IMG/VR virus record: IMGVR_UViG_3300025310_000213
Span: 1 to 54,019 of that record
DNA length: 54,019 bases
Origin: a virus
Reading direction: 5' to 3' (one strand)
The position numbers were made by a program, and so were the translations under genes. The notes beneath the pieces are model-generated. The model saw only the letters and a program-made list of their open reading frames with translations. It ran no database searches and was not told where the DNA came from. Shown piece after piece: positions 47,083 to 54,019 of the stretch (position 1 is the stretch's first letter; each line of letters begins with the position of its first letter).

Positions 47083-47295
47083 ATGAACGAAGCCCTGAAT
47101 GAACGCGCCGTGGCCCTGCGGCTAGGCGTGTCGCCCTTCACGTTGCGCACGTGGCGCCGGCTAGGCCGTGGACCGGCCTATATGAAATTCGGGAAGGCCG
47201 TTCGCTACAGGCCAGAAGACGTGGATGCGTGGATGCGCGCGATGCGCATCGAAAGAGTGCAGGACTGTGCTGCATCGACCTTGACTCCCCAATAG
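47083..47295 (+). CDS. Helix-turn-helix protein, AlpA/excisionase-like
   Basis: The 70-residue product is a MerR-like helix-turn-helix: NERAVALRLGVSPFTLRTWR (HTH), RRLGRGPAYMKFGKAVRYRP (wing with R-Y-R) and EDVDAWMRAM. This is the pattern of DNA-binding excisionase and AlpA-type regulators. ATG chosen for GGAGA upstream. It lies opposite a small leftward cassette with a dyad between, the layout of a lysis/lysogeny switch. It might bind the dyads. Confidence 0.8.
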   Translation: MNEALNERAVALRLGVSPFTLRTWRRLGRGPAYMKFGKAVRYRPEDVDAWMRAMRIERVQDCAASTLTPQ

Positions 47296-47340
47296 CCCAG
47301 AGCCATCCTGTCATCACGCTAACCCATACCGCTTTGGGTT
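47281..47340 (+). promoter_or_regulatory. Early promoter with dyad, copy 3
   Basis: TTGACT (47281-47286), 17 bases, CATCCT, then the dyad AACCCATA, 4 bases, TTTGGGTT (47321-47340). The arrangement (dyad about 11 bases after the -10) repeats at 50106-50162. It lies before the 47361 gene. Confidence 0.5.
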
Positions 47341-47360
47341 GTAGGGAAGGGAGCAACGAG

Positions 47361-47564
47361 ATGACTTTGTTCGAACGGATTCAGGCGCACTTGGCGGAAG
47401 GCGGGAAGGTGCTGATCGCGACCTACACGAAGGCGACCCTCTACAGCCCGAAGCACGCCGCGATGTTCAAGGCGCCAACGAAGCCCACCGAGCAGGGTGT
47501 CTACGTTCAGCACGGTCGCCGCTGGGATTACGTGATCTCGGCGGAATACGTTCGCTTCGTATAG
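47361..47564 (+). CDS. Small hypothetical protein
   Basis: The 67-residue product (MTLFERIQAHLAEGGKVLIA) has an alpha/beta pattern with QHGRRWDYV near the end. First gene after a dyad-controlled promoter. GGGAGC is the ribosome binding site. Function unknown. Confidence 0.65.
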   Translation: MTLFERIQAHLAEGGKVLIATYTKATLYSPKHAAMFKAPTKPTEQGVYVQHGRRWDYVISAEYVRFV

Positions 47565-47572
47565 GAGCCGAG

Positions 47573-48439
47573 ATGGCCACGATTCATACCGAGCGCAACT
47601 TCGAACCGAGCGACTACGTGGTCCTCGACTACCTCGATAACAAGCGGCCGGCCTATTGCGGCGGCCCGGTCGAGGGCTACATCGAGATCTGCCAACAGTG
47701 GGAAGCCGACATGGAACGCGCCCTCGGCTCCGATTGGCGCGCCAAGAGCCACCGTTGCGCGCATTGCGGCAACGGAATGGTCCGGTGGATCACCGCGGTT
47801 CTTCACAAGCCTTCGAACGAGCGAGTCGTCTTCGGCGCCGATTGCACCGAGCGGCTTGGCTTCGAGAACCACCAGGCGTTCAAGCTCGCCCTCCTGAAGA
47901 AGCGCGCGGCGGCCCACAAGGAAAGCCTGCGGATCTGGAACGCGCGCTGCGCCTTCATCGAGAAGCACCCCTCGATCGCGGCGGCCCTCACGGCGATCGA
48001 GGAACCGGTTCACGCGGCCAACGTTTTCGTGAAGGACGTTCTTCGGAAGCTCGATCGCTACGGGTCGCTGAGCGACAAGCAGGTGGCCGCGGTCGAGTCC
48101 TCCCTGGCCAGGGACGTTGAGCACGCCGCGAAGAAGGCCGCCGAAGCGGCCGAACCGAAGGGTGAGGCGCCCGAGGGGCGCACAGAAGTCACCGGCACGG
48201 TGTTGAGCGTTCAGTTCCGCGAGAGCGATTGGGGCGAGACCGCCAAGATGCTGGTCAAGCTCGAAAACAACAGCAAGGTGTGGGTCACGGTGCCGAGCGG
48301 CGCGCTTGGCACGGACGGCGGCCTGAAGGGCAAGACGATCACGGTTCGCGCCACGTTCGAACGGTCGCGCGACGACAAGAGCTTCGCGTTCGGCAAGCGG
48401 CCCACGTTGGTGGGAATCAAAGAGGAGGCGGCGGCATGA
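47573..48439 (+). CDS. Zinc and OB-fold-like protein
   Basis: The 288-residue product has three parts: HRCAHCGNG with VVFGADC (about 60-91, a Cys3/His site), a helical middle rich in Ala/Glu/Lys (AKKAAEAAEPKGEAPEG near 190), and a C-terminal OB-like domain (TEVTGTVLSVQFRESDWGET, MLVKLENNSKVWVTVPSG, KGKTITVRATFERS). The OB end could bind single-stranded DNA or RNA. It is a frequent phage early gene of unknown function. Confidence 0.7.
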   Translation: MATIHTERNFEPSDYVVLDYLDNKRPAYCGGPVEGYIEICQQWEADMERALGSDWRAKSHRCAHCGNGMVRWITAVLHKPSNERVVFGADCTERLGFENHQAFKLALLKKRAAAHKESLRIWNARCAFIEKHPSIAAALTAIEEPVHAANVFVKDVLRKLDRYGSLSDKQVAAVESSLARDVEHAAKKAAEAAEPKGEAPEGRTEVTGTVLSVQFRESDWGETAKMLVKLENNSKVWVTVPSGALGTDGGLKGKTITVRATFERSRDDKSFAFGKRPTLVGIKEEAAA

Positions 48440-48630
48440 ACGACGCCTTCTGGAAAGACCCGGCCGGCCTCACCCACCGGGTGACGATCGTCGCCCGCGG
48501 AACCCGCACGGCCACCATCGAGTATTGGGACAACTCGCATCGCGGCGATCGGTTCAAGGTCGGCCGCCGCTACAACCACGGCACACGCAAGCGGGTCGTG
48601 GTTTACCTGAAGGAATTGCGGGAGGCGTGA
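48436..48630 (+). CDS. Small basic protein
   Basis: The 64-residue product (MNDAFWKDPAGLTHRVTIVA) is beta-rich and basic with RRYNHGTRKRVVVYLKE; the ATG overlaps the previous stop. Function unknown. Confidence 0.65.
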   Translation: MNDAFWKDPAGLTHRVTIVARGTRTATIEYWDNSHRGDRFKVGRRYNHGTRKRVVVYLKELREA

Positions 48631-48860
48631 TGGTCAAGCCGACCCGCGACGAACTTCGCACCGAACTAACCAACGCCTATCCGGGCACCACAGTCATCAC
48701 GCGCGATCGCGGAATGGTGATCTGGTGCCACCGCGATCACGGCAAGGCGATCGCCAGCCTCGTGCAGCGGCACGGCCTTGACGTCACCGAGAACCTGAAC
48801 GACGAGCCAACCTACACCCGGATCGTGGTGTTCGGGTTTCCACGGAGGAAGAAGAACTAA
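48630..48860 (+). CDS. Small hypothetical protein
   Basis: The 76-residue product (MVKPTRDELRTELTNAYPGT) has an alpha/beta pattern with His/Cys residues (VIWCHRDHGKA). ATG overlaps the stop of the previous gene. Function unknown. Confidence 0.65.
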   Translation: MVKPTRDELRTELTNAYPGTTVITRDRGMVIWCHRDHGKAIASLVQRHGLDVTENLNDEPTYTRIVVFGFPRRKKN

Positions 48861-49636
48861 TGGAACGCGACAAGGCACTCAACAAGGCCGCGAAGCTCAA
48901 AGCCATGATGGAGTCCGCGGCGCAGGTTGGCAACGAGAAGGAGGCCGAGGCGTTTGCCGGCATGGTGAACCGCCTGATGCTTCGGCACGAGTTGTCCGAA
49001 GCGGAGATCAACTCGGTATCGACCGAGGAACCGATCGAGGAAGTTGAAGTCGATCGGAACGTTCACGGCCTCGGGATCAAACGATCGCGCGTCGCCTGGA
49101 CCGAGTTGCTCGCCGCGATCGTCGCCGAGGCGCACCTATGCCGGAACCTCGTGATGCCCGGCACCAATCGCGTCTGGTTCGTTGGCACGAAGCGCCACGC
49201 GGACGTGGCCGCCTACATGTATGGAACGATGGCTCGCCTGCTCGACCGGATGGCGACCTCGGCCTACAACAGGTATTGCAAACGGGTTTACGAGCGCGAC
49301 GGTTCGATGCGCGCAGCCAGGGGTTATCGCCAATCGTTCATCGTCGGGTTCCTTGGCCGGCTGAAGCAGCGATACGACGACGAACGCAAAGGCGCCGTCC
49401 ACGAAGCACCGCAAGGCGAATCCCTAGCCGTGATCCGGTTGTCGGGCGTTCTGACCCGCGTCGACGAATTCATGAAGGGGAAGAAGGAACTCCCCGGCAC
49501 GAACTTTCGGCGCGACCAGAAGCACGTGGCGGGCTACCGGGAAGGGATCAAGGCGGCCGACGCCCTAAAACTTCAGGCCAACGCCATCGAATCCCAGGGC
49601 GGCCACAAAGCTCTCACGGAAGGCGCCAATGCCTAG
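48860..49636 (+). CDS. DUF2786 protein
   Basis: The 258-residue product has the DUF2786 helices at its N-terminus (KALNKAAKLKAMMESAAQVG, AEAFAGMVNRLMLRHELSEA) and a second helical domain (FVGTKRHADVAAYMYGTMAR, RGYRQSFIVGFLGRLKQRYD). Family members are common in phages and mobile elements; function is unknown. The N-terminal pair of helices is the most conserved part. Confidence 0.8.
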   Translation: MERDKALNKAAKLKAMMESAAQVGNEKEAEAFAGMVNRLMLRHELSEAEINSVSTEEPIEEVEVDRNVHGLGIKRSRVAWTELLAAIVAEAHLCRNLVMPGTNRVWFVGTKRHADVAAYMYGTMARLLDRMATSAYNRYCKRVYERDGSMRAARGYRQSFIVGFLGRLKQRYDDERKGAVHEAPQGESLAVIRLSGVLTRVDEFMKGKKELPGTNFRRDQKHVAGYREGIKAADALKLQANAIESQGGHKALTEGANA

Positions 49637-50102
49637 CCTTCTCGTGCGCTCAGTGCTGGGTGATTCACGATCCGCCGACATTCGGCCGGGCGACGGCTTC
49701 CCCTGGTTCAACTGCCCTTTCTGCGGCTATGCCGTTTTCGTCAACGAGCCCCACCCGGAACACGCGGCGCTTGGCAACGCGTCGCGCGACGGAATCTGCC
49801 AGACCCCCTGGTGCCTTGCCAACCCGGCGATGCCGCTTGACGCGGCGCGTGTGGCCCGCGGCGAGGCCATTCTGCGGGACATGAAGGACGAAGAGCGTGC
49901 AAGGAATCATCGCCTGGCGATGCAACGAATTGAATCGGACCGCAAGGAAGCCGAACTCCAGCGACAGAAAACTGTCGCTGAGGCGAAGCGCCGTGGCGCG
50001 TGTTTGGCGTGCCTATTCGGACCTGGTGGCCGGCCGAAGTTTGTCAGGCATCGCGGGCCTTGCCCAAAGAGCATCAGAAAGAGTGCTGACCTGTGCAGGT
50101 AG
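49629..50102 (+). CDS. Zinc-finger and coiled-coil protein
   Basis: The 157-residue product has WFNCPFCGYAVFV and GICQTPWCLANP (Cys4), then a charged coil (AILRDMKDEERARNHRLAMQ), and a third Cys group (GACLACLFG) with a basic end. A nucleic-acid-binding role is likely. Overlaps the previous gene by 8 bases. Confidence 0.65.
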   Translation: MPSLLVRSVLGDSRSADIRPGDGFPWFNCPFCGYAVFVNEPHPEHAALGNASRDGICQTPWCLANPAMPLDAARVARGEAILRDMKDEERARNHRLAMQRIESDRKEAELQRQKTVAEAKRRGACLACLFGPGGRPKFVRHRGPCPKSIRKSADLCR

Positions 50103-50105
50103 GAG

Positions 50106-50162
50106 TTGACTCCCGCCTTGGCCGATTGCATCATCGCCGTGTAACCCAAATCGCTTTGGGTT
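50106..50162 (+). promoter_or_regulatory. Early promoter with dyad, copy 4
   Basis: TTGACT (50106-50111), 17 bases, CATCAT, then AACCCAAA, 4 bases, TTTGGGTT (50143-50162), a perfect 8-base dyad. The -35 is followed by CCC in both this and the 47281 copy. TAAGGAGGT for the 50180 gene follows. Confidence 0.55.
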
Positions 50163-50179
50163 TTCTAAGGAGGTTCCGA

Positions 50180-50410
50180 ATGGCCAAGCGCAGACTCACC
50201 CCGGAGCAGATTGCGGCGAACGCGCGGATCGAATCCGCACGCGCGGAAACGCGGCGCGTTGTTGCCACTGGCAAGTGCCCGCAGTGCGGCGCCGGCCTTC
50301 GGCGGAACCTTTCGCTGACCGGTTGGTGGCAGTGCGAACAGTTGGGCGCCGAAGGCTTCCGCAAGGACGCGACGAAGCCTTCCTGCTCTTGGCAAGGATT
50401 CACGGAGTAA
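50180..50410 (+). CDS. Small zinc-finger protein
   Basis: The 76-residue product has KCPQCGAGLRRNL, WWQCEQLG and PSCSW. The strong TAAGGAGGT site and the dyad promoter mark the start of a new transcription unit that runs to the integrase. Confidence 0.7.
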   Translation: MAKRRLTPEQIAANARIESARAETRRVVATGKCPQCGAGLRRNLSLTGWWQCEQLGAEGFRKDATKPSCSWQGFTE

Positions 50411-50421
50411 GGGAGCCAACG

Positions 50422-50628
50422 ATGAACGCAAACAAGATGGTCGAAGCCCTCGAAGCCGAAATCGCCAACCTCACGCGCCTCTACCAGAGCGAGATCGAAC
50501 GCGGCCAGCGCATGTTGCAGGAAGGCTTGGACCGTTCGAACCAATCGAGGCCTCGGTTCGCAAGTTCGTGGCGGGCGACGACGTTCCGCCGCCTTTCGGG
50601 TGCCACCCGTTTCAACCGGAACTCATAG
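50422..50628 (+). CDS. Small hypothetical protein
   Basis: The 68-residue product (MNANKMVEALEAEIANLTRL) is a coil-forming helix followed by a basic end (RRLSGATRFNRNS). The basic end does not resemble the rest, so a frameshift or run-on is possible. Function unknown. Confidence 0.5.
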   Translation: MNANKMVEALEAEIANLTRLYQSEIERGQRMLQEGLDRSNQSRPRFASSWRATTFRRLSGATRFNRNS

Positions 50629-50638
50629 CGAGGTTCTG

Positions 50639-51022
50639 ATGCCTGGACACGTCACGTTCAACGTTGCCCCGCGCTATACCCCCGGTTCGCCGGCCCAGGT
50701 CGACGAGCGGATCGCCCGACGCGTCGCCGAAGAGGAAAAGGTCGGCTACGGCCGATCGTTGGCTGGCGTCTACGGTCAGAAGGAACTCTGGCGCGCCGAA
50801 CTATTCGGCAACGCCGGCATCGTCGAAGCCCGGTGGGAACAGGTGCGGCCGAGCGGGTGGCTCGTGCAGGACTTGCTCACCGGCGAAATGTTCTTCCGCT
50901 ACGCGACGCGGGACCCGAAGGGTCCTACTGTGGCCCAGCGCACGAAGGCGCGCCAGTTGGTCGCCGCGTGGCAAAGCCGAACCCTGGTCGATTGGACCGA
51001 ATCCCGAGAGGCAACCGTATGA
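50639..51022 (+). CDS. Hypothetical protein
   Basis: From the ATG at 50639 (GAGG upstream) the product has 127 residues (MPGHVTFNVAPRYTPGSPAQ) with a compact beta pattern later (YGRSLAGVYGQKELWRAELF). No family is recognised. It overlaps the following ATG by 4 bases. Confidence 0.65.
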   Translation: MPGHVTFNVAPRYTPGSPAQVDERIARRVAEEEKVGYGRSLAGVYGQKELWRAELFGNAGIVEARWEQVRPSGWLVQDLLTGEMFFRYATRDPKGPTVAQRTKARQLVAAWQSRTLVDWTESREATV

Positions 51023-51465
51023 GTCACTGCAGCGACTATTTCGGCATCTACGATCGGCACCGCGGCCCGTTCACGTTGGTCCTCTCCCGCGAGGAAACAA
51101 AAAAGGTGAAGGGCGAGGACACGGTCGTGTTGAAAAAGGACCGCGAGCGCGGCCCGTTCAGCGCGGAGGACGCGCACGAAACCGCCCGCATGCTGGTCAG
51201 CGACCCGCGCGACAACGTCAGCGACGTGTTCGTCTACAGCGAAAGCGAGTGTCAGTTTATCGGTGCGGCTTATCACAAAGGCCAGGTGATTCCCTCTTGG
51301 GACGAGCAGTCGAGCGTGCGACTTGCCGCCGAAGCCGCGCCGAACATCGGACCGGACGACCAACTGCGCTCGACTCGCATCATGGTCGAGAGCGCGAAGT
51401 TTGCCGCCGAAGAAGCCGCGCCGAAGCCGCGACGCGAACCGAAAACCCGAAAAGCGCACCCATAA
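51019..51465 (+). CDS. Hypothetical protein
   Basis: The 148-residue product (MSHCSDYFGIYDRHRGPFTL) has an alpha/beta core with VVLKKDRERGPFSAEDAHET and a basic, low-complexity C-terminus (AAPKPRREPKTRKAHP). Function unknown. Confidence 0.65.
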   Translation: MSHCSDYFGIYDRHRGPFTLVLSREETKKVKGEDTVVLKKDRERGPFSAEDAHETARMLVSDPRDNVSDVFVYSESECQFIGAAYHKGQVIPSWDEQSSVRLAAEAAPNIGPDDQLRSTRIMVESAKFAAEEAAPKPRREPKTRKAHP

Positions 51466-51469
51466 GACG

Positions 51470-51727
51470 GTGCAACCCGAGTCTGCACCCTCAAACGGGT
51501 GCAGGCGCACGCGCGGCGCCCGCCTGGTGATCGGCAAGACGGACGGATGGCCGAAGTCGCAAGGCGCGCAGATCGTTCGCCAGTTCTTCCAACACCCGGA
51601 TCGCCGCGCCTCGACGCAAGAGATCGTCAGCGCCATTGGCGACCAACTCATGGCCGCGGGCATCGAATTTCCCGGCAGCCTGGTGAGCCGTTTGAAACAG
51701 GCTGGGTTTCTCACGGAGGCCGCATGA
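51470..51727 (+). CDS. Winged-helix-like protein
   Basis: From a GTG at 51470 the product has 85 residues with the pattern SQGAQIVRQFFQHPDRRAST, then QEIVSAIGD and SLVSRLKQAGFLTEA, like a winged helix. The start is uncertain. It could be a regulator of the integrase region. Confidence 0.5.
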   Translation: MQPESAPSNGCRRTRGARLVIGKTDGWPKSQGAQIVRQFFQHPDRRASTQEIVSAIGDQLMAAGIEFPGSLVSRLKQAGFLTEAA

Positions 51728-51879
51728 AGGAAGACCCGAACGCGAAGCCGACGAGCGTGGAAGAAGTTTTGAAACGTATCCAGGCACTCGCCGAGAACGC
51801 GCACTGGACGTCTGACCGCCGTTGGCGGATCGCCGAACTCGCCGCGCAGGGCCTCGAACTCGTGCGAAAGCAGGCTTGA
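51724..51879 (+). CDS. Small helical protein
   Basis: The 51-residue product (MKEDPNAKPTSVEEVLKRIQ) is helical; it ends two bases before the integrase start. Function unknown. Confidence 0.6.
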   Translation: MKEDPNAKPTSVEEVLKRIQALAENAHWTSDRRWRIAELAAQGLELVRKQA

Positions 51880-51880
51880 C

Positions 51881-53146
51881 ATGGCCCTTTGGAAACGCGG
51901 CAAACGTTACTGGACTCGGTTCGCCGTGCATGGGCAGATGTTCCATAAGCCGCTCCGGCCACCGGGGAGCAACCGCGCGACGACCGACCGGCGAGAGGCC
52001 ATCGGGCTTGAGAAGCTGATGATCGAGGACGCTCTCAACGGCCGCGTGTTTCAGAAGAACGGACCGACGCGGCTCTTTGCCGCGTGCGACGCCTACCTGG
52101 AGGCGAAGCGCGCGACTGCCAACAGGCCGCGCACGGTGGAATTTGATGAGAAGCACCTGGAACAGGTGAAACGAATCCTGGGTGACATCCCGCTCGTCAC
52201 CATCACACGCGAAACGATCGAAGGCTTTCAGGCGAAGCGAAAACTCGGCGGGGTGAGCAACCGCACGATCAACATGGACGTCGGCGTCCTACGTCAGGTC
52301 CTGAAACGCTACAAGCTCTGGAAGCGGCTCGAAGACGACGTGAAGATGCTCACCGAGTCCGGCGGCGAGCCGGTTGGCCGAGCCCTGACCAACGAGGAAG
52401 AAGAGCGGCTCATGAAAACCGCTCAGAGCAACCCCGAATGGGAACACGTCTGGTGCGCCGCGCAATTGGCGGCCAATACCTCGCTCCGCGGAGTCGAAGT
52501 AAAGAACCTGCGCCGGAAGGACGTCGATATCGACAAGGGCGAGATCCACATCCGCAAGAGCAAAAACGAGACGAGCCTCCGCGTGATTCCGCTGAACGGG
52601 CCGGCGCTTGAGGCGGTGCTGCGCATGGTGATGAAGGCCGACGCCCTTGGCCACAAGGAGCCAGAACACTACCTCTGGTGTGGCACGCGGATGGAAAAAG
52701 TCGAGGACCGGAAAGGTCGCACGCGCGTTCGAACGCAACGAATGCGCGTGCTCGATCCGACCACACCGGCGAAGAAGTGGGACACCGCCTGGCACGCGCT
52801 ACGCGATGCGGCCGGCCTGCCAGGGTTCCGGTTCCACGATTTACGCCATACCGTCGTCACCCGTCTGCTCGAAGCGGGCGAACCCGACCACGTCGTCGAG
52901 TCGATCACCGGGCACCTCTCAAAGCGGATGCTGCAGCACTACTCGCATATTCGGATGGCCGCGAAGAAGGCGGCGCTCGAACGGCTCGACGCGGCGCGAA
53001 AAGCCGGCGCAACGAATGTGGAATCGCTCGAAGCGCGCGTGCAACGCATCGCTGAGCAATTGGAGCGAGCATCGAAGAATCAATCGCTAGACCATCCCAC
53101 CGAAACCGGAACGGCCAACGCCGCTCTCAGGATAGTGAACAACTAA
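51881..53146 (+). CDS. int: Tyrosine integrase/recombinase
   Basis: The 421-residue product has an N-terminal arm-binding domain and a core-binding SAM-like domain (TRLFAACDAYLEAKRATANR). The catalytic domain holds Arg203 (TSLRGVEVKNL), a Lys near 226, His319 and Arg322 (HDLRH), His345 (ITGHLS) and the nucleophile Tyr354 (LQHYSHI). It catalyses site-specific integration and, with an excisionase, excision. The C-terminal 65 residues are helical. It reads in the early rightward direction near the right end. An att site should be close; none could be recognised. Confidence 0.95.
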   Translation: MALWKRGKRYWTRFAVHGQMFHKPLRPPGSNRATTDRREAIGLEKLMIEDALNGRVFQKNGPTRLFAACDAYLEAKRATANRPRTVEFDEKHLEQVKRILGDIPLVTITRETIEGFQAKRKLGGVSNRTINMDVGVLRQVLKRYKLWKRLEDDVKMLTESGGEPVGRALTNEEEERLMKTAQSNPEWEHVWCAAQLAANTSLRGVEVKNLRRKDVDIDKGEIHIRKSKNETSLRVIPLNGPALEAVLRMVMKADALGHKEPEHYLWCGTRMEKVEDRKGRTRVRTQRMRVLDPTTPAKKWDTAWHALRDAAGLPGFRFHDLRHTVVTRLLEAGEPDHVVESITGHLSKRMLQHYSHIRMAAKKAALERLDAARKAGATNVESLEARVQRIAEQLERASKNQSLDHPTETGTANAALRIVNN

Positions 53147-53160
53147 CAAGGAGGCATCTG

Positions 53161-53580
53161 ATGGGTCACGTTTACACGATGAAGAAGAACGCAGTCCGAG
53201 CTGCGAAGAAGGCCGGCCTCGATGCCAGCGCGGTTTACAAGACGGTCGGCGGCTACGCCGTTGGCCACGCGCCGGCCGCCGCTCACGACTACACCAGTGC
53301 GGTCCTCAAAGCCACAACGCCGAAGAAGGCCAAGCCGAAGGCCGCTGCGAAGGCGTCTCGCGACTACCCGCGGGAAGGCACGAAGAACCACAAGCTGCTC
53401 GACATGCTGACTCGCGACGGTGGCGCCGCGGCGGCCCAATTGGAAGCCGCTCTCGGCTGGAAGCAGCCCACGATCCGCACCGCGATCCAGCGGGTCACGA
53501 AGCAATACGGCCTTTCCTGGCGCCACGTGAAGGGCGAAGACGGCGCCAAGTCCCGCTGGGAAGCGAGCCGGGCGGTGTAG
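53161..53580 (+). CDS. DUF3489-like HTH protein
   Basis: The 139-residue product has a basic, Ala/Lys-rich middle (ATTPKKAKPKAAAKASRDYP) and a C-terminal winged-helix-like domain (NHKLLDMLTRDGGAAAAQLE, then LGWKQPTIRTAIQRVTKQYG) of the DUF3489 type. It may act with the integrase. AAGGAGG precedes the ATG. Last rightward gene before a terminator. Confidence 0.7.
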   Translation: MGHVYTMKKNAVRAAKKAGLDASAVYKTVGGYAVGHAPAAAHDYTSAVLKATTPKKAKPKAAAKASRDYPREGTKNHKLLDMLTRDGGAAAAQLEAALGWKQPTIRTAIQRVTKQYGLSWRHVKGEDGAKSRWEASRAV

Positions 53581-53621
53581 CAAATCGCCAGAATTGGACT
53601 ATTCCGTTTCGCACACGTTAC

Positions 53622-53660
53622 GGCTAGGCCGGATCGAGCAGATCCGGTCTGTGCCTTTTT
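53622..53660 (+). terminator. Terminator after the integrase unit
   Basis: CCGGATC (53629-53635), 5-base loop, GATCCGG (53641-53647), with an outer GGC / GCC pairing, followed by CCTTTTT. It ends the rightward transcription unit. Between 53581 and 53689 nothing else is recognised; no copy of the tRNA-Ser half is present. Confidence 0.75.
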
Positions 53661-53689
53661 CGTGTCCCTAACGGGGTCAGCCTGAAAGA

Positions 53690-54019
53690 TCAGTCGGACA
53701 GATCGTAGAAGACCACACCCGAGTCGTCGGTATCCACGCTAAGCTCAAAGCCGTCCTTCAATCCGTTCTTCCGGATTCGATCGGCGAATGCGTTGAACAC
53801 CACTTGCGACTTTTCCTGGTCGTTCTCGCCAGGAAGACGATCGTAGGCTTCGGCGACGAACCGCAACCTGCCGCGGATCGGCTTTGCGCCTGATGCATGC
53901 TTGACTTCGAGATACGCATTGAAGGCGTGGTGGGTCGGCTCACGGCGGAATTCCTCCTGCTCGACCGCACCCTCGGTTCCGTCGTTCCAGCGGATCGGTC
54001 CCGCGATGGTGAGTGGCAT
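53690..54019 (-). CDS. Unknown protein, at window edge
   Basis: The 109-residue product begins MPLTIAGPIRWNDGTEGAVE exactly at the end of the window, so it may be complete. It has an alpha/beta pattern (FNAYLEVKHASGAKPIRGRL, VVFNAFADRIRKNG) and an acidic end. I cannot decide whether it is phage or host. It faces the terminator of the integrase unit. Confidence 0.5.
   Translation of the reverse strand: MPLTIAGPIRWNDGTEGAVEQEEFRREPTHHAFNAYLEVKHASGAKPIRGRLRFVAEAYDRLPGENDQEKSQVVFNAFADRIRKNGLKDGFELSVDTDDSGVVFYDLSD

Noticed and set aside
53581-53689. Right-hand attachment site matching the left end
   Set aside because: Only 7-8 base matches (for example GCCTGAAA and ATTCCGT) to 1017-1060; too short to be a core.

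Overview
The window is almost entirely a temperate tailed phage genome (siphovirus-type, HK97-like head) of a GC-rich host. It carries terminase, portal, HK97 protease and capsid, tail tube, tape measure, endolysin, a replisome and a tyrosine integrase. Coding density, GTG starts and strand-coherent operons are typical of a prophage. The host is probably a Gram-negative, high-GC bacterium; Acidobacteriota is a guess from the style of the flanking BrnT/antitoxin pair and the secreted proteins, with low confidence.

Layout. (1) 1-1.26 kb: a truncated Vsr-like endonuclease, a BrnT-type toxin-antitoxin pair, a hairpin terminator and the 5' half of a tRNA-Ser; this may be host or another element. 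(2) 1.26-2.4 kb: small secreted, moron-like proteins. (3) 2.4-25.5 kb, leftward: late genes. Read right to left, in transcription order, these are small zinc proteins, portal, minor head protein, an inserted GIY-YIG protein, protease, capsid, connector and tail-completion proteins, tail tube, frameshifted tail chaperones, tape measure, tail tip and fibres, endolysin, an alpha/beta hydrolase and a metallophosphoesterase. (4) 25.7-28.3 kb: terminase and a repeat-rich non-coding region. (5) 28.3-42.1 kb, leftward: replication and nucleotide genes (PrimPol-SF3 helicase, SSB-like, HD hydrolase, HNH, SNF2 helicase, DnaQ-like exonuclease, GP88-like, methyltransferase) with many small zinc proteins. 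(6) 42.3-53.6 kb, rightward: dNMP kinase, family A DNA polymerase, PD-(D/E)xK nuclease, many small proteins, integrase. A three-gene leftward cassette (46.5-47.0 kb) interrupts it beside a divergent HTH gene. (7) 53.7-54.0 kb: one unassigned leftward gene.

Regulation visible in the sequence. Several promoters share a -10 TAGGGT placed 17 bases from a -35-like hexamer. Four of them sit in front of terminase, head, protease/capsid and lysis genes, three with almost no leader, and all four have an upstream GGCAATAA / TTGCC-GGCAA site that looks like a late activator box. A different 20-base dyad (AACCC-like arm, TTTGGGTT arm) recurs four times in the rightward early region. A classic A AAA AAG slippery site with an upstream Shine-Dalgarno joins the two tail assembly chaperone frames.

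The prophage ends are not resolved: the tRNA-Ser half at 1068-1106 has no partner near the integrase, so the right end may lie beyond the window, or the tRNA half may belong to another element.
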